The notes: generated by a model not told the origin, from the sequence alone. Shown: positions 1 to 9,715, numbered from the stretch's first letter. The stretch is 64,000 nt of DNA from JBBRZM01 sp963813635 (GCA_963813635.1 CAWEZO010000010.1:1-64000), one strand, 5' to 3'. Program-made: numbers and translations.

Positions 1-256
1 CCGAAGTCGTCGAGGACCGCGGCGACGAGCCGCTCGTCGTCAGCCGGCGCGTCGACCGACGCCTGGTACGCGCCGGCGTGCCGCCGGAGTTGCCCGATCG
101 CCGACGCCGTCTCGCGCGGACGCCTCGTCGCGGCGATACGAGATCGCCACGTCGGCTCCCTCGCGGGCGAGCGCGACCGCGATTGCGCGGCCGATGCCGC
201 GCCCGCCGCCGGCGACGAGCGCGACGCTGTCCTTCGAGTCGTGCCTCGTCGCTCAC
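1..256 (-). CDS. Short-chain dehydrogenase/reductase (N-terminal part, runs off the left edge)
   Basis: NAD(P)-dependent oxidoreductase of the SDR family; only the first ~85 residues are in the window. It starts at a GTG that overlaps the stop codon of the upstream exonuclease gene (GTGA). The Rossmann turn VALVAGGGRGIGRAIAVALA, equivalent to TGxxxGIG, is followed by the first beta-alpha unit. The reading frame changes twice: near position 215 (SDEARLEGQ then VALVAGG) and near 117 (SYRRDEASA then RETASAIGQLR). Protein-like sequence continues on both sides of each break, so both are probably single-base indels. Catalytic Tyr and Lys lie outside the window, so the substrate cannot be guessed. 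Confidence 0.75.
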   Translation of the reverse strand, partial: MSDEARLEGQRRARRRRRARHRPRNRGRARPRGSRRGDLVSPRRGVRARRRRRSGNSGGTPARTRRRSTRRLTTSGSSPRSSTTS

Positions 257-1119
257 TTGGCGCACCGTAGTGCCCGTTCGAAGAGCGCGGGCGCGCCGAG
301 CCGTGCCGCCCACGCCTCGAATTGATCGGTCGGACCGCGCCACTCCCAGTCGTCGACCGCGCCAACCGGCGCGTCGGTGCGCAACGTGGCGAGGAGCCGG
401 AAGAGCAACGCGAGGTCTCGTTCCGTTGCGAGTGCGGTCGCCAGCTTCAACGCGCCGCGCACGTCGACGTCCCAGTCGTGCGCGTGCTCGGGGATCGCCT
501 CGATGTGCTCGTAGCGCGCGAGCACCGCCGCGGCCGACTTCGCTCCCCACCCACGCAACCCCGGGAAGCCGTCGGCGGTGTCACCCACCAGCGCGAGATA
601 ATCGGGGATCGACTCCGGTGCGACACCGAACTTGGCCCGGACGCCCGCTTCGTCGTCGATGCGGTTGTGACGGCGGTCGAGCTGCACGACCTTCGGGTCG
701 ACGACGCATTGCGCGAGATCCTTGTCGGGGGTACAGATCCAGACCCGCTCGACTCGCTCGTCGGCGCACGCCACCGCCGCCGCCGAGGCCAGCGCGTCGT
801 CGGCTTCGACCTCGACCATGGCCCACACCGCGACCCCGAGCGCCTCGAGCGCCTGCTCGAGCACGGGAAATTGCGCCAGCAGCACCGGATCGATGCCGGC
901 GCCGGTCTTGTAACCCGGCCACAGGTCGTTTCTGAACGATTCGATGACCTGGTCGGTCGCGACGCCGACGTGGGTCGCGCCGCCCTCCAACATCCCGAGG
1001 ACCGAACCGACCACACCACGCACCGCGCCGACGTCGATGCCCTCCGCATCAAGATGCTCGGGCAACGCGAAGTAGTGGCGAAACAGCTCGTAGGTGCCGT
1101 CGACCCCGTGAACCTGCAC
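253..1119 (-). CDS. 5'-3' exonuclease (flap-endonuclease-like, PIN/H3TH)
   Basis: Structure-specific 5'-3' DNA exonuclease resembling the N-terminal domain of DNA polymerase I, encoded as a stand-alone protein of 288 residues. Metal-binding acidic residues are in EVEADDALA (about 103-111) and TPDKDLAQ (about 130-137). The helix-three-turn-helix DNA-binding region is GDTADGFPGLRGWGAKSA (about 179-196). Such proteins act on flaps and RNA primers in replication and repair. The start is GTG; the next gene on this strand is the SDR, with a 4-bp overlap, so the two are probably co-transcribed. It diverges from the desaturase gene across a short intergenic gap. Confidence 0.9.
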   Translation of the reverse strand: MQVHGVDGTYELFRHYFALPEHLDAEGIDVGAVRGVVGSVLGMLEGGATHVGVATDQVIESFRNDLWPGYKTGAGIDPVLLAQFPVLEQALEALGVAVWAMVEVEADDALASAAAVACADERVERVWICTPDKDLAQCVVDPKVVQLDRRHNRIDDEAGVRAKFGVAPESIPDYLALVGDTADGFPGLRGWGAKSAAAVLARYEHIEAIPEHAHDWDVDVRGALKLATALATERDLALLFRLLATLRTDAPVGAVDDWEWRGPTDQFEAWAARLGAPALFERALRCAK

Positions 1120-1157
1120 GTCGCCACGCTATCCACCCTCGGGTTGCCGCCCCCTAC

Positions 1158-1171
1158 CTACCAGTCGGTAG
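1158..1171. promoter_or_regulatory. Inverted repeat CTACC-agtc-GGTAG in the desaturase promoter region
   Basis: A perfect 5-bp inverted repeat with a 4-bp spacer sits between the divergent exonuclease and desaturase genes, just before the desaturase start. Size and position suit a repressor operator, for example of TetR type, which often control fatty-acid desaturases in actinobacteria. Regulator identity is inference; no regulator gene lies alongside. Confidence 0.35.
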
Positions 1172-1182
1172 AGTGGGTGCAC

Positions 1183-2091
1183 GTGAACGACGACGTCTTC
1201 CTCTCCGAGCTCGAGCCCACGGCGGCCGAGCTGCTGAACCGGCACCTGGCAGCAGCCAAGGAATGGTTCCCGCACCAATTGGTGCCGTGGAGTCGCGGCC
1301 GCGACTTCGAGCCGGGAGAAGTGTGGAGCGAGCACGACTCGCCCCTTCCGGAAGCGGTACGCAGCGCGCTGTTGGTCAACATCCTGACGGAGGACAACCT
1401 CCCGTACTACACGCGCACGATCAGTCGCGTGTTCGGCGATCACGAGGCGTTCGACAGCTGGACGCTGCGTTGGACGGCCGAGGAGGGTCGCCACGCGATC
1501 GTCATCCGCGATTACCTCACGGTTACGCGCGCAATCGATCCGGTGGCGCTCGAGCGAGCGCGGATGAATCAAGTCGCGGGCGGCGTGGTGCCCGAGCCGG
1601 ACGAAGTCGCCGACGGCCTGGTGTATGTCTCGCTGCAAGAGCTGGCCACGCGCATCGCGCACCGCAACACCGGCAAGCTCCTCGACGACCGCGTCGGCCA
1701 CGACATCATGGCGCGGGTCGCTGCCGACGAGAACCTCCACCACCTCTTCTACCGCGACCTCACCACGAGCGCGATCGAGCTCGACCCGTCACGCATGGTC
1801 ATGGCGATCGAGCGGCAGGTGTGCGACTTCGCGATGCCGGGCACGGGCATCCCCGACTTCGCCCGCCACGCCCGCGCCATTGCCGCCGCCGGTGTGTACG
1901 ACTTCGTGTCGCATCACGACCAGATCCTCGTGCCGGTGATCTTCACCCACTGGAAGATCGACCAGCTCGAGGGCCTCACGCCCGAAGCGTCGGCCGCGCG
2001 CGACCGGCTGTTCCAGTACATCGAACGGGTCGGTAAAGCTGCACGCCGCACAACGGCGCGGCGCGAGCGGAACCTCGCAAGCGCGAGCTGA
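1183..2091 (+). CDS. Acyl-ACP desaturase (diiron, DesA family)
   Basis: Soluble diiron enzyme that inserts a double bond into acyl-ACP, related to mycobacterial DesA1/DesA2 and plant stearoyl-ACP desaturase. About 302 residues. Iron ligands are visible as Glu in ILTEDNLPYY (about 70), EEGRH (about 100-104), a further Glu near SLQELATRIAHRNTG and DENLHH (about 182-187), giving two ExxH-type ligand pairs. Start chosen at GTG 1183 (MNDDVFLSELEP), preceded by GAGTGGG; a GTG two codons upstream is equally possible. The frame stays open far upstream, but only antisense to the exonuclease gene. Probably adjusts membrane or storage-lipid unsaturation, in keeping with the WS/DGAT gene later in the window. 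Confidence 0.92.
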   Translation: MNDDVFLSELEPTAAELLNRHLAAAKEWFPHQLVPWSRGRDFEPGEVWSEHDSPLPEAVRSALLVNILTEDNLPYYTRTISRVFGDHEAFDSWTLRWTAEEGRHAIVIRDYLTVTRAIDPVALERARMNQVAGGVVPEPDEVADGLVYVSLQELATRIAHRNTGKLLDDRVGHDIMARVAADENLHHLFYRDLTTSAIELDPSRMVMAIERQVCDFAMPGTGIPDFARHARAIAAAGVYDFVSHHDQILVPVIFTHWKIDQLEGLTPEASAARDRLFQYIERVGKAARRTTARRERNLASAS

Positions 2092-2104
2092 CCGGTCCGG
2101 CGCA

Positions 2105-2549
2105 GTGCGAACGCGCCGTGGACCCATCCGAGCCGGTGTTCGTGCCGGTGCGATCGCCGCCATCGTCAGCGGATTGCCGTCGACCGTCCACACGTTGGTG
2201 ACCGGCGGCGATCTCACCGAGTCGACGCAGGCGGTCGGCACGGTCCTGCTCGCCGACAACGCACCGCGCGGCCGTCTCCTTGCCGCCGGCGCCGCGGCCC
2301 ACGTCGGGATCTCATTCGGCTGGGGTGTCGCGCTCGCACCGTTCGTGTCGTCCCGTCATCCAGTGCGGTGGGGCATGGGCGCGGGCCTGGCCATCGCCAC
2401 GCTCGACCTCGGTCTGATCGGCCGGCGGTTCGCTCGCGTCGCGCGCGCTGCCGCTGCTACCACAAGTGGCCGATCACATTGCTTTCGGCGCGGTCGTCGC
2501 GCTGCTGGTCAGCCGGAGTCGCGATCGGGCTCTGCCCGGCGGCCATTAA
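2105..2549 (+). CDS. Small integral membrane protein, unknown function (one frame change)
   Basis: No family recognised. About 147 residues with hydrophobic segments (AGVRAGAIAAIVSGLPSTV, LLAAGAAAHVGISFGWGVAL, GMGAGLAIATLDLGLIG) and a last segment ADHIAFGAVVALLV. The last segment is in a different frame from the rest; a single-base change near 2447 joins RFARVARA to LPLLPQVADHIAFG, and the protein then ends RALPGGH. It begins 13 bp after the desaturase stop and may be co-transcribed with it. Its 3' end overlaps the convergent SRPBCC gene by about 40 bp. Confidence 0.6.
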
Positions 2550-2988
2550 GCGCCCGGCGTTCGAACTCACGCAAGCCGGTGTCGATCACACGATCGTGCG
2601 CCCACACCATCATCGGCCACGCGAAACGCGCGAGTTGACGCAACACGTTGTCGCGCAGCTCGAGGGAGAAGACCAGCCGCACGGAGCAGCCGTCATCAAC
2701 GGGTGTGATCTCGAGGCGGGCGTCACCGTCGAGGTCACCCGAGATGCGGGTCATGATGAACTCCGCGGGCGCGCATTCGATGACCGCAACGCTCAGGTCC
2801 AGGGAGTACGGCAGCGGCGCCCGGATCACGCACTCCGCCAGTGCGCCCTCGAACAGGCCGTCACACTCGAACTCCCGCAACCACGACCACCATTCGGTGT
2901 ACATGTCGGTGCGTTCGACGGTGGCCCAGAACTCGTCCGGCGTGACCGCGAACTCCCAGCTCCCGTCGGTCGCGAACGGCGCGCTCAT
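2509..2988 (-). CDS. SRPBCC (START/Bet v1-like) family protein
   Basis: About 159 residues, beginning MSAPFATDGSWEFAVTPDEF. The pattern of an N-terminal strand, a helix (PDEFWATVERTDMYTEWW), a run of strands and a long C-terminal amphipathic helix (NVLRQLARFAWPMMVWAHDRVIDTGLREFERRAL) is that of the polyketide-cyclase/SRPBCC hydrophobic-ligand fold. No catalytic residues identify a reaction. The ATG overlaps the inferred stop of the heme A synthase gene (ATGA), so the two are translationally coupled. In the sequence as given the frames run together, but a frame change near 3058 restores a separate ctaA stop. Confidence 0.75.
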   Translation of the reverse strand: MSAPFATDGSWEFAVTPDEFWATVERTDMYTEWWSWLREFECDGLFEGALAECVIRAPLPYSLDLSVAVIECAPAEFIMTRISGDLDGDARLEITPVDDGCSVRLVFSLELRDNVLRQLARFAWPMMVWAHDRVIDTGLREFERRALNGRRAEPDRDSG

Positions 2989-3945
2989 GCCGGTGTCAGC
3001 ACGTTGTCGGATGTGGGCCGCGGCTCGGGGCCGACCGGCGCAGCGGCCACGCGGCTCGAACAGGCCGAGGTAGAAGCTCACGACGGCGATCCAGAGCGCG
3101 GTCGCGCCGGCGATGTGGAACGCAACCAGAAGCACCGGCACCCCGGTGAAGTACTGCGTGTACCCGATCACGGCTTGCGCAACGAGCACGAGCAACACGA
3201 ACGCCAGCCGTCGCTGGACCGAGAGCGGCGCGCGAGTGCGCCGCACGAGCCACAACGTGACCAGCGTGAGCACGAGGAGCGCCATCGCCAACGTGCCGTG
3301 GACCCGCGCCACAGAGGAGATGTCGAGATCGAGCCGGGTCGCCTTGATCTTCGTGCCCGGCACGTCGCCCGAGTGCGGTCCGGCGCCCGTCACCACGGTG
3401 CCCGCCACCACAACCAGGGCGGTGACCGCGACCATCGCCCGCCCGACCCACACCAGCGCGGGCCCGACGATCGGCGTGGCGCGCTCACCATCGGGTGCAG
3501 ACGCTCGACGATGGAGCACGAGCGCGTCAGCCAGGAGCACGATCGACACCAGGAAATGGGCCATCACCCACGGCGGCGCGAGCAGCTCGTCGACCACGAG
3601 CGCCCCGAGCACGATCTGCACGATCAATCCGACCACGAGGCCCAACGACAGCCAGACGAGGTCACGACGGCGCGGCGTGCGCACCAGCGAGCCGAGCACG
3701 GCGACGATCACCGCCACCGACACAAGACCCGTCACCATGCGGTTGACGAACTCGACCATCCCATGGGCGTCGTTGGCCCCCCGCGGCGCAAGGTGGCCGG
3801 CCGAGCAGTTGGGCCACTGCGGGCACCCGAGGCCCGAACCGGTCAGGCGCACCGCACCGCCGGTGACGATGATGAACGCGAGCGCGATCACGGCGACGAG
3901 CGTGATGCGCTGGTACGCGCGGGGTGTCAGTCGGGGCACGCGCAT
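2985..3945 (-). CDS. ctaA: Heme A synthase, COX15/CtaA family
   Basis: Membrane enzyme that oxidises the heme O methyl group to make heme A for aa3-type cytochrome oxidase. Eight hydrophobic segments are visible. Conserved histidines occur in DAHGMVEFVNRMVTG, VMAHFLVSI, RVHGTLAMA and VAFHIAGATAL, and the cysteine pair is in GSGLGCPQWPNC, typical of actinobacterial and Bacillus CtaA. Start chosen at MRVPRLTPRAY; a longer form begins 30 bp upstream. The C-terminus shows a frame change near 3058: in the alternative frame the protein ends TSDNVLTPA at a TGA overlapping the next ATG. Implies an aerobic, heme-A-dependent respiratory chain. Confidence 0.9.
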
Positions 3946-4042
3946 GATGCCGCATGCTAGGTGGTCGCCTCTCACACCGGCCGATCGTCTCGGGCCGCGT
4001 CCGGGCCGCTAGCGTTGCACGGGGCGTCCGCCGACCGGCGGC

Positions 4043-5203
4043 GTGACATTCCGGAGCTTCGTGAAGCGCGTACCTCTCGTCATCCTGCTCGGTGGGGCTC
4101 TGGTCTCGGTCGCGATGGGCGCCGGCCTCGTCTACGCGGTCCAGCGCGACGTTCCCGCTCGTCCGGCGCGATCCCGATCTGCGCTCCGAAGCGCGACGAC
4201 CCGTGTGCCGGCTGTCGTGCCCTCGAAGCCGGTACCGACCACGACGACGACCACCCCGCGTTCGCCCGAGCTCGGCAGCGGGCAGGCCGTCACCTTCGCG
4301 TTCGGTGGCGATGTGCACTTCGAAGGCGTGCTCCGCACCAAACTCAACGCCGACCCGAGCACGGTGCTGGCACCCATCAAGCCCGTGCTCTCCGGCGCCG
4401 ACGTGGCGATGGTCAATCTCGAGACCGCGATCACCGATCGTGGCGCGCCGGAAGCAAAGGAGTTCCAGTTCCGGGCGCCCGGCGCCGCCTTCATCGCATT
4501 GCGCGACGCAGGCGTCGACGTAACGACGATGGCGAACAACCACGGTCGCGACTACGGCGCAGTGGGCTTCGACGACACCCTCGCCGCCAGCGCGTTCACC
4601 GGCTTTCCGGTCGTCGGCGTCGGGCACAACGCGGCCGAGGCCTACGCTCCGTACCGGCTCACCGCGAAAGGTCAGCGCATCGCGATCATCGGCGCGACTG
4701 ACGTGATCGACAACAATCTCGTGGCATCGTGGACTGCAACCGACAGCCAGCCCGGCCTCGCATCCGCGAAGCTGCTCGACCGGCTCGTTGCCGCGGTGCA
4801 GGCCGCACGCGCCGACGCCGACACGGTTGTCGTCTACCTCCATTGGGGCGTCGAGGGCATCACGTGCCCGTCGCCGCGCCAACAGGAGCTCGCGCGGGCG
4901 CTCACTGCCGCGGGCGCCGACATCGTGGTCGGCAGTCACGCCCACCGCCAGGAGGGCGCGGGACGACTGGGCATCGCGCTCGTCGACTACGGGCTCGGCA
5001 ACTTCGCGTTCTACAACGAGGCGGGACCGTCGGGCGTGTCCGGGGTGTTGCAGGTCACGATGACCGGCCACCGTGTTGACGCGTACGGATGGTTGCCCGC
5101 ACGGATCAGCGGCGGTGTGCCCCAGCCGCTGGCGGGCCCTGCGGCCGACGCCGCGCTTGCGAGCTGGAACGACCTGCGGCCCTGCAGCGGGCTCGCGCCG
5201 TGA
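4043..5203 (+). CDS. CapA family protein (PGA_cap metallophosphatase-like), membrane-anchored
   Basis: Named after the poly-gamma-glutamate capsule protein CapA. 386 residues: an N-terminal membrane segment (VPLVILLGGALVSVAMGAGLVYAV), a low-complexity Pro/Thr linker, then the calcineurin-like fold with metal-binding motifs FGGDVHF, MVNLETAI, MANNHGRDYG, YLHWG and GSHAHRQ. Active site intact. No PgsB/PgsC partners are nearby, so a role in capsule synthesis is not supported; many stand-alone CapA proteins are probably envelope phosphoesterases. Start is GTG at 4043. Divergent from ctaA and convergent with typA. Confidence 0.88.
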   Translation: MTFRSFVKRVPLVILLGGALVSVAMGAGLVYAVQRDVPARPARSRSALRSATTRVPAVVPSKPVPTTTTTTPRSPELGSGQAVTFAFGGDVHFEGVLRTKLNADPSTVLAPIKPVLSGADVAMVNLETAITDRGAPEAKEFQFRAPGAAFIALRDAGVDVTTMANNHGRDYGAVGFDDTLAASAFTGFPVVGVGHNAAEAYAPYRLTAKGQRIAIIGATDVIDNNLVASWTATDSQPGLASAKLLDRLVAAVQAARADADTVVVYLHWGVEGITCPSPRQQELARALTAAGADIVVGSHAHRQEGAGRLGIALVDYGLGNFAFYNEAGPSGVSGVLQVTMTGHRVDAYGWLPARISGGVPQPLAGPAADAALASWNDLRPCSGLAP

Positions 5204-5218
5204 TGCGTGGCGCTGCAG

Positions 5219-7160
5219 TTACTTCGGGGGACGGGCGTTGGCGCGCTGGCGACCGCGGATCGACGCGTCGAGCTGCACTTTGCGCAGGCGCACCGTCGAG
5301 GGTGTCACCTCGACGCACTCGTTCTCCGCAATGAACTCGAGCGCCTGTTCCAGGGAGAGCGGCATCGGCGGCACGAGACGCACGGTGTTGTCGGACCCCG
5401 CGGCACGCATGTTTGTCTGCTTCTTCTCTTTGGTGGGATTGACGTCCATCTCGTCGTTGCGGGCGTTCTCCCCCACGATCATCCCCTCGTAGACCTCCAC
5501 GCCCGGCCCCACGAACAGCTGACCCCGCTCCTGCAGGTTGAACAAGGAGTACACGCTCGTCATCCCGCGGCGGTCGGCCACGAGGCTCCCGGACCGCCGG
5601 GTGCGCAGCTCACCGTGCCACGGCTCGTACCCCTCGAAGACGTGATGCAGGATGCCGGTGCCACGCGTCTCGGTGAGGAACTCGGTGCGGAACCCGATCA
5701 GGCCGCGTGCCGGCACCACGTAGTCGACCCGCACCCACCCGGTGCCGTGGTTGACCATCTGTTCGAGCCGGCCCTTGCGCAACGCGAGCAACTGGGTGAC
5801 GACACCGAGATAGTCGTCGGGGATGTCGATGGCGAGCCGCTCGACCGGTTCGTGTAACTTGCCGCCGATCTCGCGTGTGACGACCTGCGGCTTGCCGACG
5901 GTGAGCTCGTATCCCTCGCGCCGCATGGTCTCGACCAGCACGGCGAGCGCGAGCTCGCCGCGGCCTTGCACTTCCCATGTGTCGGGGCGTTCGGTGGGCA
6001 GCACCCGGATCGATACGTTGCCCACGAGCTCGGTTTCGAGCCGGCCTTCGAGCATGCGGGCCGTCAGCTTGTTGCCGTCCTGGCCGGCGAGCGGCGACGT
6101 GTTGATGCCGATCGTCATCGAGAGACTGGGTTCGTCGACATGCAGGACGGGCAGTGGCCGTGGATCGTCGACGTCGGCGAGCGTCTCGCCGATGGTCACG
6201 TCGGGCAGCCCCGCGATCGCGATGATCTCGCCCGGGCCCGGCGGATTCGGCGTCGACGCGTTCGAGCGCTTCCGTGATGTAGAGCTCGGTGATCTTGACC
6301 GTCTCGACGCCACCGTCGACCCGGCACCACGCGACCGGCTGGCCCTTGCGGATCGTGCCGTGGCGTACCCGGCAGAGCGCGAGCCGCCCGACATACGGCG
6401 ACGCGTCGAGGTTGGTCACGAGCGCCTGGAGCGGATGACCAGTCTCGTACGTCGGCGCCGGGATGCGATCGAGGAGCACCTCGAACAGCGGCTTCAGTGC
6501 CAGGTCGGTGGCCGGCGTCGCGTCGCGCAGCTGCGGATCGTCGGCGTCGAGCGAGGCGCGTCCCGCGCGCGCGTTGCAATACACGATCGGAAAGTCGATC
6601 TGGTGCTCGTCGGCGTCGAGATCGAGGAACAGCTCCTCGACCTCGTGCACGACTTCGGCGATGCGGGCGTCGCTCCGGTCGACTTTGTTGACCACGAGCA
6701 CGACCGGCAGCCGCGACTCGAGCGCCTTGCGCAGCACGAAGCGCGTCTGTGGCAGCGGGCCTTCACTTGCGTCGACGAGCAAGAGCACACCGTCGACCAT
6801 CGTGAGACCCCGCTCGACCTCGCCACCAAAGTCGGCGTGGCCGGGCGTGTCGACGATGTTGACCTTCACGTCGCCGTAGTGCACGGCCGTGTTCTTGGCC
6901 AGGATCGTGATCCCCTTCTCACGCTCGAGGTCGGTGGAATCCATCACCCGATCGGTGACGGCCTCGTGCGAGTGCGCGCCGAACGCGCCGGTTTGGCGCA
7001 GCATCGCGTCGACGAGGGTGGTCTTGCCGTGGTCGACGTGGGCCACGATCGCCACGTTGCGCAGATCCGTGCCGCGGGCATCGGGAGCCTTTCGGGTACA
7101 GGAAGCGCGGTCTCCCGGGGGAACGGGCGCGCTGGAAGCTCCTATTCTACCGCTCTCCAT
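5219..7160 (-). CDS. typA: Translational GTPase TypA/BipA (split by a frame change)
   Basis: Ribosome-associated GTPase of the EF-G/LepA group. G motifs are intact: AHVDHGKTTL (G1), EREKGITI (G2), DTPGHADF (G3), NKVDRSD (G4). C-terminal elements include the glycine-rich VVPARGLIGFRTEFLTETRGTG and the family-typical GEIIAIAGLPDVTIGETL. The N- and C-terminal parts are in different frames joined near 6235, inside a GGGCCCGGGCG run (AESAGPG then EIIAIAG), a typical position for an indel. The annotated 5' end is the only in-frame start; the protein normally begins close to RGTDLRNVAIVAH. One extra C after an ATG at about 7083 would give that start, so a second small error there is possible. Confidence 0.9.
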
Positions 7161-7194
7161 GCCCGGTACGGCCCGCTCGGGCCAGAATGACGCG

Positions 7195-8100
7195 ATGCAG
7201 CCCTACGACGAGTTCGGTCTCTTCCACGAGAACGCCGCCGAGGCCGGCCTCGTGTACGCCGGGCCGCCGGTCGTTCGCCGCGAGGAGCTCGAGGTCGCGC
7301 CGGGTCAACGCGTGAGCGCCCTTGTCTGGGGTGACGGCCCGCCGGAGATGGTCCTCCTGCACGGCGGCGCGCAGAACGCCCACACCTGGGACACGGTGGC
7401 TCTCGCTTTGGAACGACCGCTCGTGGCTCTCGACCTGCCCGGCCACGGCCATTCGCAATGGCGCGCCGACCAGCACTACTGGCCGTCCGAGAACGCGGCC
7501 GCGATGGCGGTCGCGATCGCGCACTGGGCGCCCGACGCCCACCTCCTTGTCGGCATGTCGCTCGGCGGTCTGACCGCGATTGCATTGGGAGCGCGTCATC
7601 CCGAGTTGGCGCCGCGTCTCGTGCTCGTCGACGTGACCCCGGGCGTCGACCGCGAGAAGGCGGCGCCGATCGCCGCGTTCATCGCCGGACCCGAGTCGTT
7701 CGACACGTTCGACGAGATCCTGGCGCGCACGATCGCTTTCAACCCCACGCGCAGCGAGTCGTCGCTCCGGCGCGGGATCCTGCACAACGCGTACGAGCGT
7801 GACGACGGCACCTGGTCGTGGCGCTACGACCGCTTCCACCTCGCCGAGGACGACGCCATCCCCGACTTCGGCGGGCTCTGGGACGACGTGTCGAAGCTCG
7901 ACATGCCGCTCATGCTCGTACGTGGCGCCGACTCCCCTGTCGTCGGTGATGACGACGTGGCCGAGCTGCTGCGCCGGCGACCGGAGATACGCGTCGAAGT
8001 CGTCGAGCAGTCGGGTCACAGCGTGCAAGGCGACCAGCCGATCGTGCTCGCACGGCTCCTCGAAGACTTCGTCGGCGCGGACGACGAGCTGCGAGCGTGA
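7195..8100 (+). CDS. Alpha/beta hydrolase
   Basis: Cytosolic hydrolase of about 301 residues. Oxyanion region VLLHGGAQNAHTWD, nucleophile elbow VGMSLGGLTAI with the catalytic Ser, acid in LVRGADSPVV and catalytic His in EQSGHSVQGDQP: the triad is complete. The substrate cannot be inferred. Start ATG at MQPYDEFGLFHEN; sequence upstream in the same frame is antisense to typA. It is followed by a 4-bp overlapping gene (GTGA), so the pair forms an operon. Confidence 0.85.
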   Translation: MQPYDEFGLFHENAAEAGLVYAGPPVVRREELEVAPGQRVSALVWGDGPPEMVLLHGGAQNAHTWDTVALALERPLVALDLPGHGHSQWRADQHYWPSENAAAMAVAIAHWAPDAHLLVGMSLGGLTAIALGARHPELAPRLVLVDVTPGVDREKAAPIAAFIAGPESFDTFDEILARTIAFNPTRSESSLRRGILHNAYERDDGTWSWRYDRFHLAEDDAIPDFGGLWDDVSKLDMPLMLVRGADSPVVGDDDVAELLRRRPEIRVEVVEQSGHSVQGDQPIVLARLLEDFVGADDELRA

Positions 8101-9098
8101 ACCCGAAGCAGGAAGCGAGTGCGCGGGTCGGCGCCGAGCACGACGTGCGCGTGCTCGAGCCGTCGCCGCCGGCGGTCAACGAGCCGCCGTGGTTCGCCGA
8201 CGACCCGACCGCACGCGGTGAGTCGATCAACGGCAAGACCATCGTGTCACCGGTGACGACGGGCGACGTCACATGGGACGACCTCTGCCGCGACGACCCG
8301 TCGCTCGCGCCGTGGTGTGCGGACCGCTGGCTCGGCGCGTGGCGACCACTGCCCGCGCTCCCCGACCTCACCGCGCTCACCAACACGCGCCTCGCGTGGC
8401 ACACGCTCGCCGAACACGTCGTCGCACCGGCTCGTTATACCGCCAACGGCAAGATCGGACTGCGGTTCACGCGCAATGGGTTCGGCACCCCGTTCTTCGG
8501 GCGCGTCGACGACGGCGGCGCCGCCGCTACCGACGAACAGGTGCGCGTCGAAGGGGTCAACCTCTTGGTCACGCGCGGCGGCAAAGACCGGTGGCTCATG
8601 CTCGCCACCGTCGGTGCGGCCGCCAAGCTCGCCGGCATCGAGCCCGGTGCGCCCGCCGATCTCTACACGCCGACGACCCCGCTCGAGCCCGACGCGCCGC
8701 TGCGACTCGACGCCCGCAGCACCGAGTTCCTCGGCGCGTGGCAGGGCTTCGCGGCGTCGGTGCTGGAGCAGCTCCGGGCCGAGGCGCCTGCCGACGCGGC
8801 ACCCTCGCGCGTGCAGCTCTGGCCCGAGCACTTCGACCTCTCGGTCGATCTCGGCGGCGAAGCCCGTGGCGCGCGCGGCACGTTCGGCGCATCACCCGGC
8901 GACGCGGAGCACCCGGCGCCCTACTTGTACGTCACGCACCACGCCCTCGTCCCCGACGACGAGTTCTGGAACGACCCGTCTTTCGGCGGCGCCGGCCTGG
9001 GCGTCGACGCGCTCAGCTCACACACCGACGGCGCCGGCCAACGAACCGCGGCCCTCGACTTCTACCGCCGCGGCCGCGCGTTACTGCAGGGCGCGTGA
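8097..9098 (+). CDS. Conserved hypothetical protein, DUF5996-like
   Basis: 333 residues, no signal peptide or membrane segment. The C-terminal half contains LWPEHFDLSVDLG, then FGASPGDAEHPAPYLYV, a combination I associate with DUF5996-type proteins of actinobacteria; the assignment is from memory of motifs, not a search. Biochemical function unknown. Coupled to the upstream hydrolase by a GTGA overlap. A 52-bp hairpin repeat begins 12 bp after its stop and may act as its terminator. Confidence 0.6.
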   Translation: MNPKQEASARVGAEHDVRVLEPSPPAVNEPPWFADDPTARGESINGKTIVSPVTTGDVTWDDLCRDDPSLAPWCADRWLGAWRPLPALPDLTALTNTRLAWHTLAEHVVAPARYTANGKIGLRFTRNGFGTPFFGRVDDGGAAATDEQVRVEGVNLLVTRGGKDRWLMLATVGAAAKLAGIEPGAPADLYTPTTPLEPDAPLRLDARSTEFLGAWQGFAASVLEQLRAEAPADAAPSRVQLWPEHFDLSVDLGGEARGARGTFGASPGDAEHPAPYLYVTHHALVPDDEFWNDPSFGGAGLGVDALSSHTDGAGQRTAALDFYRRGRALLQGA

Positions 9099-9110
9099 CC
9101 CCCGCCCACT

Positions 9111-9162
9111 CGTTTACTCGTGGCATTCTCAGCAAATAGGTACGGAAATCCTCGAGTAAACG
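9111..9162. repeat. 52-bp palindromic repeat, copy 1
   Basis: Perfect 10-bp terminal arms CGTTTACTCG and CGAGTAAACG enclose a centre shared with copy 2 at 9716-9767; the copies match at 49 of 52 positions in the same orientation. The arms, with GG and ATT pairing further in, can form a long imperfect hairpin. No T-run follows. It sits 3' of the hypothetical gene ending at 9098. Confidence 0.85.
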
Positions 9163-9188
9163 AAGCGTTGGGTTCCGCGCATCGGCGA

Positions 9189-9675
9189 GTGGGCAGCATC
9201 CTCCTCGCGGCCGCGCTCGTCGCGATGGCTTCGTGCACGAGCTCCGACAAGAAACAGAGCACACCGACCACGCGCCCCGTGTGCGCCGTCACCAAGCCCA
9301 AGCCGTCCGACCTGCACGGCGAGCCGCCTCAGGCGCTGCGCGACGTCGTCGGGGAGGATGCACGTGACCTTGTCCGTGCCGGCGACCTGTGGGCCCTGCC
9401 TGCTCCCGGGTATCGGGGCGACCGGCAGTCTGATGGGTCGTATCGGTTCAAGATCGGATGGTGGCGCGAAATCGCGGGGCCGCTGGGGTTCACCGTTGAC
9501 CGCCTCTACGGTCAGGGCACGGGCGCGCATCGACGCGGATCAAAGCGCCTATCCCCCCACCGGGTTCCTGCCGACCAACGTCGTCACGTCGACTCCCGGC
9601 TGTTACCGGCTCACCGGCACGCTCAAGGGCACGCGCGACGACTCGAAACTGCGTGTCGTGATCAAGATCGACTGA
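9189..9675 (+). CDS. Small lipoprotein, unknown function (one frame change)
   Basis: About 161 residues. Starts at GTG (VGSILLAAALVAMASC), giving a lipoprotein signal with lipobox VAMASC, then a Ser/Thr/Lys spacer and a compact domain ending TSTPGCYRLTGTLKG and KLRVVIKID. The frame changes near 9525, joining RLYGQGTG to ARIDADQSAYPPTGF. No family recognised. The gene lies between two copies of a 52-bp hairpin repeat and looks like a small cassette. Confidence 0.6.
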
Positions 9676-9715
9676 CGCCGGCGCCGCAATTCCCGCGCGC
9701 TGAGGCCGAACCGCG

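Noticed and set aside
1..256. In-frame TGA in the dehydrogenase as a second selenocysteine codon
   Set aside because: The stop arises only after a frame change; the correct frame reads through with normal SDR sequence and has no TGA.
322..1176. Long open frame upstream of the desaturase on the plus strand
   Set aside because: It is antisense to the exonuclease gene, has arginine-rich shadow composition, and desaturase homology begins only at about 1183.
2509..3945. Apparent fusion of heme A synthase with an SRPBCC domain
   Set aside because: A single frame change near 3058 restores a natural ctaA C-terminus whose TGA overlaps the ATG of the SRPBCC gene, the usual operon arrangement.
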